DNA from: Flavobacteriales bacterium UBA7612 | Lineage (GTDB): Bacteria > Bacteroidota > Bacteroidia > Flavobacteriales > Weeksellaceae | Assembly: GCA_002484335.1 (NCBI GenBank) | Contig: DLJQ01000019.1 | Location: forward strand, 92,042-129,835 | Reading direction: 5' to 3' | Length of the DNA: 37,794 bases | Part shown: positions 8,450-14,945 of the stretch, piece by piece | How the letters are laid out: each line of letters begins with the position of its first letter | Numbering within the stretch: the first letter of the stretch is position 1 | Position numbers and translations under genes: made by a program | Notes under the pieces: generated by a model | Database searches by the model: none | Seen by the model: the letters and a program-made list of their open reading frames with translations, nothing else | Told to the model about the DNA's origin: nothing

Positions 8450-8604
8450 TGCTTAATAATTATAAAATATTCTATAAAATTCAATTTTATGTTCAAATTT
8501 TGATTAATTGTTAATGTTTTTGTTGACTCAATATTCAACTCAATTTCATAATTTTTTTCTAAAAATTGTTTAATATTTACCTCTGAAATATTTAATAAAT
8601 ACAT
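8434..8604 (-). CDS. Possible small protein or gene remnant
   Basis: An ATG at 8604 opens a 56-residue frame (MYLLNISEVNIKQFLEKNYE … KCLTF-like end) that overlaps the start of the 8449 gene by 16 bases. The frame stays open upstream of the ATG without a stop for another 15 or so codons (YFVEFTKVQSIKNI), and the composition looks protein-like. It may be the 3' end of a decayed larger gene. No family was recognised. Confidence 0.3.
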   Translation of the reverse strand: MYLLNISEVNIKQFLEKNYEIELNIESTKTLTINQNLNIKLNFIEYFIIIKQCLTF

Positions 8605-8657
8605 GATATTTTTTATTGACTGTACTTTAGTAAATTCTACAAAATAGATCTTAGTTA

Positions 8658-8960
8658 TTATTTTTTATTTTCAATAATTGTCTCGTAATGTTCAACTGTT
8701 GGAAATGGATCATAATAATGGTGCAAAATCTTTTTCCATTCTAAATATTCTACTGATTGTCTAAACCCAATTGTATGATCTTCCAAACTTTCCCAGTCTA
8801 CAAGTAAAATGTATTTATTGTTTTGTTCTAAACATTTTTGTAATGTATGTTTCTTATAACCTTTTATAGAACTGATAAATTGTCCTGCAGTTGCAAAATC
8901 GATTTCAAATTGTTTTTCTTGTCCAATCTTTACATTTAGTATAGCTACTTCTAAAATCAT
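8658..8960 (-). CDS. Antibiotic biosynthesis monooxygenase (ABM)-domain protein
   Basis: 100 residues forming one ferredoxin-like ABM domain: MILEVAILNVKIGQEKQFE is beta1–helix1, GYKKHTLQKCLEQNNKYILLVDWESLEDH is the central strand–turn–strand, and FRQSVEYLEWKKIL is the second helix. Known members are cofactor-free monooxygenases, heme-degrading enzymes or small dimeric proteins of unknown role. The start codon overlaps the stop of the upstream gene in an ATGA arrangement (8957–8960), so translation of the two is probably coupled. Confidence 0.8.
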   Translation of the reverse strand: MILEVAILNVKIGQEKQFEIDFATAGQFISSIKGYKKHTLQKCLEQNNKYILLVDWESLEDHTIGFRQSVEYLEWKKILHHYYDPFPTVEHYETIIENKK

Positions 8961-9292
8961 ATTTCTTCAATTATTGATTGTCCTTTAGATTTGTCGCCAG
9001 AAGTCCATTCCCAATTTTCGTAAAGACGAATTTTTCCATTTTCAAGAATATCAGGTTTTGATTTACAAATTCCAGTCATCAGTTCGTTTTTTTTGTTTAC
9101 TTGGTGATAACGCATTTCTATATTTCCATCTTCGTCTACTAAACCAATTAAATGTCCATATTTAATTTTTTCACCAGAATATTCAGAAGTCAAAATATTT
9201 TCAATTTGTTTGTAATGGAAAGTAGTTTCGCTGCAAGTTTCTCCATTTTTAGTATTGCTTACTAATCTAAATATTTTATCGTTATAGTTCAT
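8957..9292 (-). CDS. Conserved small protein, often labelled N-acetylglutamate synthase
   Basis: ATG at 9292 gives MNYNDKIFRLVSNTKNGE…, 111 residues; the frame continues upstream to 9355 but that part is unrelated in character. The body (TFHYKQIENILTSEYSGEKIKYGHLIGLVDEDGNIEMRYHQVN) and the end (WEWTSGDKSKGQSIIEE) match a widespread small beta-rich family. Database entries often call it N-acetylglutamate synthase, but it has no GNAT motifs and I doubt that name. Its last bases overlap the ABM-domain gene by four, so the two form a coupled pair. The function is unknown. Confidence 0.75.
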   Translation of the reverse strand: MNYNDKIFRLVSNTKNGETCSETTFHYKQIENILTSEYSGEKIKYGHLIGLVDEDGNIEMRYHQVNKKNELMTGICKSKPDILENGKIRLYENWEWTSGDKSKGQSIIEEI

Positions 9293-9331
9293 TGTGTTAA
9301 TTTTTTTAATAAAGTACTGAATGTAAAATTT

Positions 9332-9472
9332 GAAACGAAGCAAATACTTTTTCAAATAGTCAAATTAGTAAAAAAAACAATATGAAAAGTAGTTTGCGGA
9401 ATAAATGGATTAAGTTTTTCAATTTAGAATCTAACCCTGCATTTTGCCAATATAATGTTAGTAGAAGTTTTT
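9332..9472 (-). repeat. Cassette module A
   Basis: The left part, 9332–9409, is about 80% identical over 78 bases to 11887–11964. The right part, 9420–9472, carries the shared edge: minus strand stop, A-run, ACTTCTACTAACATT, then GGCAAAATGCAGGGTTAG. The plus-strand box GTTAGTA is at 9457–9463. It separates the lipoprotein gene (stop at 9473) from the small-protein pair. Confidence 0.7.
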
Positions 9473-10237
9473 TTATGCCATTCCAGCAATATTTATAAAA
9501 TTAATTTTTTCAGTCTTTAGATTTAGTTCTAAATAAACATTACAATTTCCTCCATCATCCATATTTGTTTCATAATACTGATAACTTTCTAATAGAAATG
9601 ATTCTTTGCAAAATAAATGTGCCTGTATTATAATTTCATTTTTACCATTTCTAATAGCAACAATTTGTTTTAGATAGTCATTGAAATTTCTTAGTTTTTT
9701 ATTTTTCAAAAATTCATTTTTTAAAATTTTATCTATTTTCAATAATTCTTGATTATTTAAATCATAATTTAAATATTCTCTTTGCCATTCTTGATTATTG
9801 AATTTTTTATAAAATGTAAAAATAGAATAGTTAGGAAATTTATTTATATCAATTTTGTTTTTAACATTTAAAGATGTTTTTTCAATTTTCATTCTGTCTG
9901 GATTTTTTCCATCTACAAACTCAATAAATCCGTTTTTCAAAACTGCTGTTTTTGCACCATTAAAATCAAATTTAAAAGGATCAAATTTTATAGAATCGTG
10001 AGTTATTTTGATGACTCCTTCAAAAGTTTCAGTTTTATTATGATTTGTTTCTTTTAAAATTTCAGTAAATAAATAAGTACTATCTGAATATATGGTAAAA
10101 GTTCGTTTAATTTCATAGAAATCATTAAAATTCTGATTTGCAGTTAACAGAATTTTCTTTTGTTCATTTTGCTTTTCTTCAAATTTTGAACAACTCGAAA
10201 GAATCAATAAAAAAAATATTTGTGTTACGATTTTCAT
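9473..10237 (-). CDS. Lipoprotein of unknown function
   Basis: Start set at ATG 10237, giving MKIVTQIFFLLILSSC, a clear lipoprotein signal (lipobox LSSC, cysteine 16). The in-frame extension to 10318 runs into the repeat at 10252–10342 and is discarded. The mature part has about 238 residues with mixed beta-rich sequence (ILLTANQNFNDFYEIKRTF, FEGVIKITHDSIKFDPFKFD, NMDDGGNCNVYLELNLKTEKINFINI). I recognise no domain. It is probably anchored to the outer or inner membrane facing the periplasm. It is a single gene between modules B (upstream) and A (downstream), and its stop is followed directly by the shared edge, so it fits a cassette unit. Confidence 0.7.
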   Translation of the reverse strand: MKIVTQIFFLLILSSCSKFEEKQNEQKKILLTANQNFNDFYEIKRTFTIYSDSTYLFTEILKETNHNKTETFEGVIKITHDSIKFDPFKFDFNGAKTAVLKNGFIEFVDGKNPDRMKIEKTSLNVKNKIDINKFPNYSIFTFYKKFNNQEWQREYLNYDLNNQELLKIDKILKNEFLKNKKLRNFNDYLKQIVAIRNGKNEIIIQAHLFCKESFLLESYQYYETNMDDGGNCNVYLELNLKTEKINFINIAGMA

Positions 10238-10251
10238 AAGATGTCTCCTAA

Positions 10252-10342
10252 GTTTAGAGCTTGGTGTCAGTGGCGGAAATTGAAGTGAAAAGTTTCGATT
10301 TAACGTCACAGTAAGCAAAAGCCAATTAATTGATTAAATTTA
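10252..10342 (-). repeat. Direct repeat B (hairpin part of cassette module B)
   Basis: This segment is the same as 12827–12917 apart from three differences in about 91 bases. On the minus strand it holds an imperfect hairpin: GCTT, GTGAC, AAATCGAA, then the loop ACTTTTCAC, then TTCAATTT, GACAC, AAGC. The copy at 12827 pairs better. It ends in AAACTTAGGAG just before the lipoprotein start at 10237. Confidence 0.85.
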
Positions 10343-10389
10343 ATAAGAAAGTTACATAAAAACGTTTTGATAGAAATAAAAAAAATAAA

Positions 10390-10441
10390 AGTTGAGTGCT
10401 TTATCTGACCTTACATTTTGCGAATGTGATTTTAGCCGTTG
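10390..10441 (-). repeat. Cassette-edge of module B
   Basis: It directly follows the S41 gene stop at 10442. The minus strand reads AACAACGGCTAAAATC, then GCAAAATGTAAGG. The plus-strand box TTTAGCC is at 10431–10437. Together with repeat B it makes a module of about 190 bp between two same-strand genes. Confidence 0.6.
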
Positions 10442-11755
10442 TTATTTTATTAGCTCTATTACTTTTTTAATAGCTCTGTCTTCTTTATCCAATTCATAGT
10501 ATAATGATTTTAAAAACTGTTCCTTTTCCCTTGGATAATCTATATAATAGTCAGGCGATATGCCATTCACTTCATAATGCTGTCCATTCATATCTTCATA
10601 AATTTCATTAGATAACCAATAATTCCAACCGTTAGGCAATGATTTATTCAATATATCAGAAAAAGCTCCATTTGTATTTGAACCAATCTTTTTAAAATTA
10701 GGAAAATTTAATGTCGCTAATATTGCTGTTTCGGCTGCACTAACAGTGTAGGAGCTTGTTAATACGTAAATTTGTTTAGTATAACGTTTTTTGGCCGGTT
10801 CTATTTTTATTGTTTGGTTATCTACAAAACTATCTTTATAACGTCTTTTTTTAGTATAAATATTGTATGGCTTGTTGATAAAATGACTTAAAAAATCAAG
10901 TGCCATTAAATCATCACCACCATTATTTAAACGTAAGTCGATAATACAAACTTTCGTATTTTTTATTTCAGAAATAATAGAATCGGTAATGGTATGAAGA
11001 TCATCACTTTCCTCCATATTATTTAATTGAATATAACCTATTTTGTTGTTTATTAAACCATAATTTAACTGACCGTCATTATATGTTTTTACGTTTTTTA
11101 AATATTTGTTTAAAATTTTATCTTGTGCAAGTGTTTTGTAATCAGTTGTATCAATCTTTTTATTTAGCTTATGCCATTCTTCTTCAAATTCATCGGGAAT
11201 TTCAAAGTCTGAATGGTCATCTTTTAGTTCAAGAACCATTTTTTCTAATAGTAAATAGAATTCAAAAGGTTCTGTTTTATCGTTGAATTTTGATTGATAT
11301 TTCGATTTGATTATATTCCAATCAATATTTCTTTCTTTGAAGAATACATATTGTTCATTAAATGTATTCCAAAGTGTTTCAAAATTGTATGTGTTATTAT
11401 TTTTTTGATTTTCGGTTAGTTCTGTGCATAGTTCAGGTCTATTTTTCAACTTTAGATAGGTATGTATTGTGAATCTTTCTTTATTGGTGAAAGATTTGTC
11501 AGCATTTAAAGTAATTGTAGGTGTTTGAGAATTAAAATATTCTCTTGATATTTTCCAATTAGGATAACAATTGAAATTACTACTGTAATAAGATATAACT
11601 AAAGAATCATTAATCTCTATAATTTCTCCTTCTCCTTGCTGTTGCCAATATCCACTTAAGTCTTTTTTAGTTAGTTGTTGTTGCTCTATTTTTAAACTTT
11701 TACAACTAATAATTGTGATGCTAATGATGATTATAAATATTGTTTTTTTTAGCAT
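10442..11755 (-). CDS. S41 family peptidase, lipoprotein
   Basis: 437 residues. The N terminus MLKKTIFIIIISITIISC is a lipoprotein signal with lipobox cysteine 18. A small N-terminal beta domain (SGYWQQQGEGEIIEINDSLVISYY) is followed by the S41 catalytic region: NTKVCIIDLRLNNGGDDLMAL, then YVLTSSYTVSAAETAIL with the nucleophilic serine in S-A-A-E, then SNTNGAFSDILNKSLPNGW and a C-terminal NGISPDYYID, all typical of S41 hydrolases. No PDZ domain is evident. It probably cleaves an unknown substrate in the periplasm or at the cell surface. It is only distantly related to the S41 protein at 30–1439. It sits in the cassette-like array with a shared edge right after its stop. Confidence 0.85.
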   Translation of the reverse strand: MLKKTIFIIIISITIISCKSLKIEQQQLTKKDLSGYWQQQGEGEIIEINDSLVISYYSSNFNCYPNWKISREYFNSQTPTITLNADKSFTNKERFTIHTYLKLKNRPELCTELTENQKNNNTYNFETLWNTFNEQYVFFKERNIDWNIIKSKYQSKFNDKTEPFEFYLLLEKMVLELKDDHSDFEIPDEFEEEWHKLNKKIDTTDYKTLAQDKILNKYLKNVKTYNDGQLNYGLINNKIGYIQLNNMEESDDLHTITDSIISEIKNTKVCIIDLRLNNGGDDLMALDFLSHFINKPYNIYTKKRRYKDSFVDNQTIKIEPAKKRYTKQIYVLTSSYTVSAAETAILATLNFPNFKKIGSNTNGAFSDILNKSLPNGWNYWLSNEIYEDMNGQHYEVNGISPDYYIDYPREKEQFLKSLYYELDKEDRAIKKVIELIK

Positions 11756-11886
11756 AAATGTTCTTTATGGTTTTCGATTATTAAAGCGAATAGATTATTT
11801 TGTGCACATTTTTTTGGATAATTATAGATAACAAAAAAAGACTTTTGAAGTGCGGGAATTCTAAGAACCAAAAGTTCAAGAATTCC

Positions 11887-11964
11887 GAAACGAAACAAAA
11901 TACTTTATTAGATAGTTAAATTAGTAAAAAAATCAATATAAAAGTAGCTTGCGGAATAAATGGA
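11887..11964 (-). repeat. Repeat C, homologous to the left part of module A
   Basis: A 78-base segment (GAAACGAAACAAAATACTTT … GCGGAATAAATGGA) with about 80% identity to 9332–9409. It lies upstream of the S41 lipoprotein gene. No coding potential was seen in it. Confidence 0.75.
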
Positions 11965-12011
11965 GTGAAAGTTCAATTTCTAATTTTACAATTCTGTAAA
12001 AAAACAGAAAT

Positions 12012-12045
12012 AAAACCTCTTTAAAATCGATCTTAAAGAGGTTTT
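12012..12045. terminator. Bidirectional intrinsic terminator
   Basis: A perfect 13-bp stem, AAAACCTCTTTAA (12012–12024) and TTAAAGAGGTTTT (12033–12045), with an 8-base loop and T-runs on both sides. On the minus strand it follows the small coding remnant at 12110–12199 and would end transcripts from the HEPN-like gene. Confidence 0.85.
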
Positions 12046-12109
12046 TATAATTTTTTCTTTTTTGTATCGGAAATTAGAGTTGTACAATAGTTATTGATGT
12101 TAGTTACAA

Positions 12110-12199
12110 TTATATTATTATTTTTTCACAAAACTTAGTTACTTCAGGATATTGCCCAATAATACCATTGTTTACTTTCACAATGTTTTTAGCTAAATA
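12110..12199 (-). pseudogene. Short 3' gene remnant
   Basis: Minus-strand frame ending with TAA at 12110–12112 and reading LAKNIVKVNNGIIGQYPEVT, then KFCEKIIII. It looks protein-like, has no start, and is followed by a terminator as a real gene end would be. The parent family is not recognised. It abuts the shared edge box at 12204–12210. Confidence 0.35.
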
Positions 12200-12219
12200 C
12201 AATGTTAGCCGGAGTTTTT

Positions 12220-12747
12220 TTATAATTGTTCATTTATTTTATGATACTCAGAAATGGCTTGATTAATTCTAGTAAGTAATGAAAATAATTTGTTATTAAT
12301 TAAAATAATATCAGCTGTTAAATCCATAATTTTTTCATCGTCAATTTCAAAAACACTCTTTATTAATATCTCAGTATTTTTTGTTTTGTGAGCACCTAAT
12401 TCATTTCTAATAAACTTAAATGTGGCTAAATTTTCATTTTTAAATTTGCTAAATTCCTTATTTATAGATTTTGCTAATTCTGCAAGTTCAAGCATATTAT
12501 TTTTAGTTAATTCTTTTCTTAGTTTGTTACCAAGAAAAAAATTTACGTCTGATAAATATTCATATATGATTGTTGAAGAGATTCTTGCGTAAAATTTCTT
12601 TTCAATTTCTGAATTAGTTTTTTTATAATTTATTCCAAGAAGACATAAATCACTCTGAACAATTTTGGAATGAATTGATAGTTCAGTACTTGCAATATAT
12701 CTGTCAGATTTTTTCATTTCAAGACCTTTTAATATTGCATAATCCAA
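12220..12747 (-). CDS. HEPN-like protein
   Basis: 175 residues, almost all helical. KFIRNELGAHK contains R-x5-H (R114, H120), the catalytic signature of HEPN ribonucleases (R-x4-6-H with a polar residue after R, here N). Long helices before and after fit the HEPN four-helix bundle. HEPN domains occur in toxin–antitoxin, abortive-infection and other RNA-cleaving defence proteins, although some are inactive. The start is uncertain: TTG at 12747 is used here, ATG at 12717 (preceded by AAAAGG) is the first ATG, and the frame remains open and protein-like (LHKIPLDKLKEGLNKQIPES) up to the module edge at 12826 without an ATG. It lies downstream of the Kiwa operon across module D; a shared defence role is inference. 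Confidence 0.65.
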   Translation of the reverse strand: MDYAILKGLEMKKSDRYIASTELSIHSKIVQSDLCLLGINYKKTNSEIEKKFYARISSTIIYEYLSDVNFFLGNKLRKELTKNNMLELAELAKSINKEFSKFKNENLATFKFIRNELGAHKTKNTEILIKSVFEIDDEKIMDLTADIILINNKLFSLLTRINQAISEYHKINEQL

Positions 12748-12819
12748 TATTAAAGATTCTGGAATTTGTTTATTTAAACCTTCTTTTAATTTATCTAACG
12801 GTATTTTGTGTAAAATTGT

Positions 12820-13018
12820 GGCTAACGTTTAGAGCTTGGTGTCAGTGGCGGAAATTGAAGTGAAAAGTTTCAATTTAACGACACAGTAAGCAAAAACCAA
12901 TTAATTGATTAAATTTAAGAAAAAAGTAAATATAATTGGCTTACGGAATAGAAAAAAGAAACTTTAATTTTAGTCTTAACCCTGTATTTTTCTAAGCTGA
13001 TGCTAGCTGAAGTTTTTG
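12820..13018 (-). repeat. Cassette module D (attC-like layout)
   Basis: The most complete module, about 190 bp. On the minus strand it follows the kwaB stop with AAAAACTTCAGCTAGCATC, AAAATACAGGGTTAAG and CCGTAAGCC. A hairpin follows (GCTT, GTGTC, AAATTGAA, loop ACTTTTCAC, TTCAATTT, GACAC, AAGC), and the module closes with GTTAGCC (plus strand GGCTAAC, 12820–12826). The first box is mutated (GCTAGC). Boxes of this kind on the two sides, placed between the stop of one gene and the start of the next, resemble the R''/R' order of integron attC sites. The segment 12827–12917 is about 97% identical to 10252–10342. Confidence 0.75.
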
Positions 13019-13987
13019 TTATTCAGCTTGTACTTTTCCAGCGTAAGTGCCATAAGGTTTACCAGAATAATCACCTGTTTTAAAATAATCACATAGAAGT
13101 TTTATAACATTGTCTATATCTTCTTCTTTTTCAAATTGGATTTTTCCATCCTTTACATTTATTGGCGCTTTCTTTTTCTTGCCTAGTCTTTCTAATTTTT
13201 TCAGATTTTGAGGCGTTAATGTATTCAGATTTCCAAGTTTTTCTAATTTCATTAATTTCCTATGTACATCAAACTTCTTGTCAATTTTTTCAGATAATAA
13301 TTTTGTGTCGCCGAAACAAGAATGTTTAGACATTACCGATGCAACTTCTATAGCTTTCTTTTTATATTCTTCTTGTAAACCGACTAATTGCTCAAAAAAG
13401 AATTTTTTAAGAACATAAAAAGTTTCTTTGTAAAAAATACAGTCTACTTGTTTATCTAAATAAACTGTATCACTTTTTAAAAGTGAAAGACTATTGGTAT
13501 TTGTATCAAAAAAAGTTCTGATTTGGGAAACTTTTTGTAATAGCCCCTTTTTTTCTTGATCGTTTTCTTTTTCAATTCCGACTTTACCTGGAGATATTTT
13601 TCTAAAAGTATAAAATGATTCTTCACTATTTATTTGAAATTCCACGCAATAAGCCCATAAAGTTTCATCTTGCAAAATATCATTTAAGTTTGTTATTTTT
13701 TGTGGAGATTCAGTTAATTGATTGAATACAACATCAGAAAAAGAGCCAACTTTATTCTGTATTTGATATGTAAAAAGATGTTCAGTATCATCTGAAATCA
13801 CATCATAATCTAGAAATTGAAGTTCTTCTTTTTCTTCAATTTTCTTGAATTGTTTCTGCGATAATTCGTATAAATAATTTCTAACTTCCTTTGTTACTTC
13901 TATTTCATAAACTTTGAAATCAAATTTTTCTAAAACTCTAGCATTGGCTTTTACGCCTTCTTTTAGAATTCTAGTTATGAAATACAT
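13019..13987 (-). CDS. kwaB: KwaB, DUF4868 protein of the Kiwa anti-phage system
   Basis: 322 residues, the usual size of KwaB (DUF4868). Family-like features include the beta-rich N-terminal part with LWAYCVEFQI and FYTFRKISPGKVG (126–137), YLDKQVDCIFYKETFYVLKKFFFEQL, and a lysine-rich helical C-terminal part (KLMKLEKLGNLNTLTPQNLKKLERLGKKKKAPI) ending in NVIKLLCDYFKTGDYSGKPY. In the Kiwa system KwaB is the cytosolic partner that binds DNA and, with membrane protein KwaA, blocks infection. The gene upstream encodes a four-helix membrane protein, as expected for kwaA, 52 bp away on the same strand. The stop is followed at once by module D. Assignment rests on remembered family features plus gene pairing. 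Confidence 0.8.
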   Translation of the reverse strand: MYFITRILKEGVKANARVLEKFDFKVYEIEVTKEVRNYLYELSQKQFKKIEEKEELQFLDYDVISDDTEHLFTYQIQNKVGSFSDVVFNQLTESPQKITNLNDILQDETLWAYCVEFQINSEESFYTFRKISPGKVGIEKENDQEKKGLLQKVSQIRTFFDTNTNSLSLLKSDTVYLDKQVDCIFYKETFYVLKKFFFEQLVGLQEEYKKKAIEVASVMSKHSCFGDTKLLSEKIDKKFDVHRKLMKLEKLGNLNTLTPQNLKKLERLGKKKKAPINVKDGKIQFEKEEDIDNVIKLLCDYFKTGDYSGKPYGTYAGKVQAE

Positions 13988-14039
13988 TTTTAAATTTTCT
14001 TTACTAGCTTGATTTATTATGTCAATAAGTAGAGTTTTA

Positions 14040-14627
14040 TCAATAATATATGTTCTTGGTTATTAAGTTCATTTTTATTTCTTGACCACATTCTAAATCT
14101 TCATCTTTTGTGATTAGTAAGGCTTTACGATTTTTACCTTTCTTACTAAATTCAATTTGATATAGGGTATGGGTTATGCTTAAAATTGGATTTATAACAA
14201 TCATATTTGATTTTGTATAAATGAAGAATATGATCATCAATACAATAAAAATTGAAGAAATGTCAAAATAGTTATTCGTGTCTTGAAATATAAATGGAAC
14301 AATATAAGTAGAAATATAACTTATGCTTTCGCTATTTTTATTCTCAACATCAACTACTTGTACTAAGTCACCATTAGCTTTTTTTAAGTCAAGATTAAAT
14401 AATAAGAATCTTAATCCAATGTATCCAAAAATTGAAATAATAATAAAGAAATATGATAAACCGAATTTTTCAAATGCAGTTATAATGTTTTCTTTGGTTA
14501 AACCACCAAAATTTAAATATTCAATATTTTGTTTTATCTGTCGTATTATTAGTAAACCGAATAAAGGTATGTATGATGTAATGAACATCACAAACATGGT
14601 TAGTTTATTCAATTTGACTTTTTTCAT
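14040..14627 (-). CDS. kwaA: KwaA, membrane subunit of the Kiwa anti-phage system
   Basis: 195 residues with four likely membrane segments (about 9–28, 57–77, 101–114 and 123–138) and a hydrophilic C-terminal tail. SYIPLFGLLIIRQI near the start and KSNMIVINPILSITHTLYQIEF after the last segment fit the KwaA pattern. KwaA forms the membrane-embedded part of Kiwa and is thought to sense phage attack at the envelope, recruiting KwaB. It is directly upstream of kwaB, so the two are probably one transcript. The ATG is 21 bp from the array-edge box GTTAGCC (plus strand GGCTAAC, 14649–14655), so the operon begins right at a cassette boundary. Confidence 0.75.
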   Translation of the reverse strand: MKKVKLNKLTMFVMFITSYIPLFGLLIIRQIKQNIEYLNFGGLTKENIITAFEKFGLSYFFIIISIFGYIGLRFLLFNLDLKKANGDLVQVVDVENKNSESISYISTYIVPFIFQDTNNYFDISSIFIVLMIIFFIYTKSNMIVINPILSITHTLYQIEFSKKGKNRKALLITKDEDLECGQEIKMNLITKNIYY

Positions 14628-14945
14628 ACGGACTTTTGGTAAAATATTGGCTAACTTATATATACGTAAATATAGGGTAATTTTGCTATTTTTTTCCTTT
14701 TTTGTTGAAAATTAAAATTGCACAATAGTTATTATTATTAGAAGTATTATTTATTTTTTAAAATTCGAAAATAAAACATAATTAAAATCTCCTTATTCAC
14801 TCACCATTTCGCGTTAGGGATTGTAATGGAAATCCTTTTCTAATTGGTGATTGAGGTTCTCGAAATGACCAATTAGAAAAGATTGTAAAGGAAAAGCCCG
14901 ACCGAAGGGAACGCCCAAAATAAATTAGAACTAGGAAAGAAGACG
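14628..14945. other. 318-bp boundary region upstream of kwaA
   Basis: No gene. It contains the edge box at 14649–14655, the kwaA leader, a segment of about 70 bp (14688–14762) related to 12049–12127 in region C, and the palindromic element R3. The plus-strand frame across 14323–14715 is an antisense shadow of kwaA. This is the likely right end of the accessory array, beyond which core envelope genes start. Confidence 0.6.
14811..14916. repeat. REP-like palindromic element, copy R3
   Basis: Outer parts GCGTTAGGGATTGTAATGG and GCCCGACCGAAGGGAACGCCC nearly match R1. The perfect 14-bp stem (14835–14848 CTTTTCTAATTGGT and 14868–14881 ACCAATTAGAAAAG) has a sequence unrelated to the R1 stem. It lies 29 bp downstream of the glycosyltransferase stop at 14946. 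Confidence 0.8.

Larger units (their letters stand above)
11756..12219. other. 464-bp mosaic intergenic region C
   Basis: No complete gene. From left to right it holds a leader for the gene at 11755, a 78-bp repeat related to module A (11887–11964), a terminator (12012–12045), a segment of about 70 bp related to 14688–14762 (12049–12127), a short coding-like remnant (12110–12199), and the shared edge with plus-strand GTTAGCC at 12204–12210 right after the HEPN-like gene stop. The mix suggests repeated insertion and deletion of gene units. Confidence 0.65.

Noticed and set aside
8957..9292. N-acetylglutamate synthase activity
   Set aside because: The common database label is not supported by GNAT or amino-acid-kinase motifs in this small protein.
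12820..13018. Canonical integron attC site
   Set aside because: The order of boxes fits, but the boxes deviate from RYYYAAC/GTTRRRY, the module is longer than usual, and I could not define L boxes. It is reported as attC-like only.
14323..14715. 130-residue plus-strand frame
   Set aside because: It lies wholly across kwaA and its leader on the opposite strand, has no recognisable domain, and kwaA has a coherent four-helix protein.
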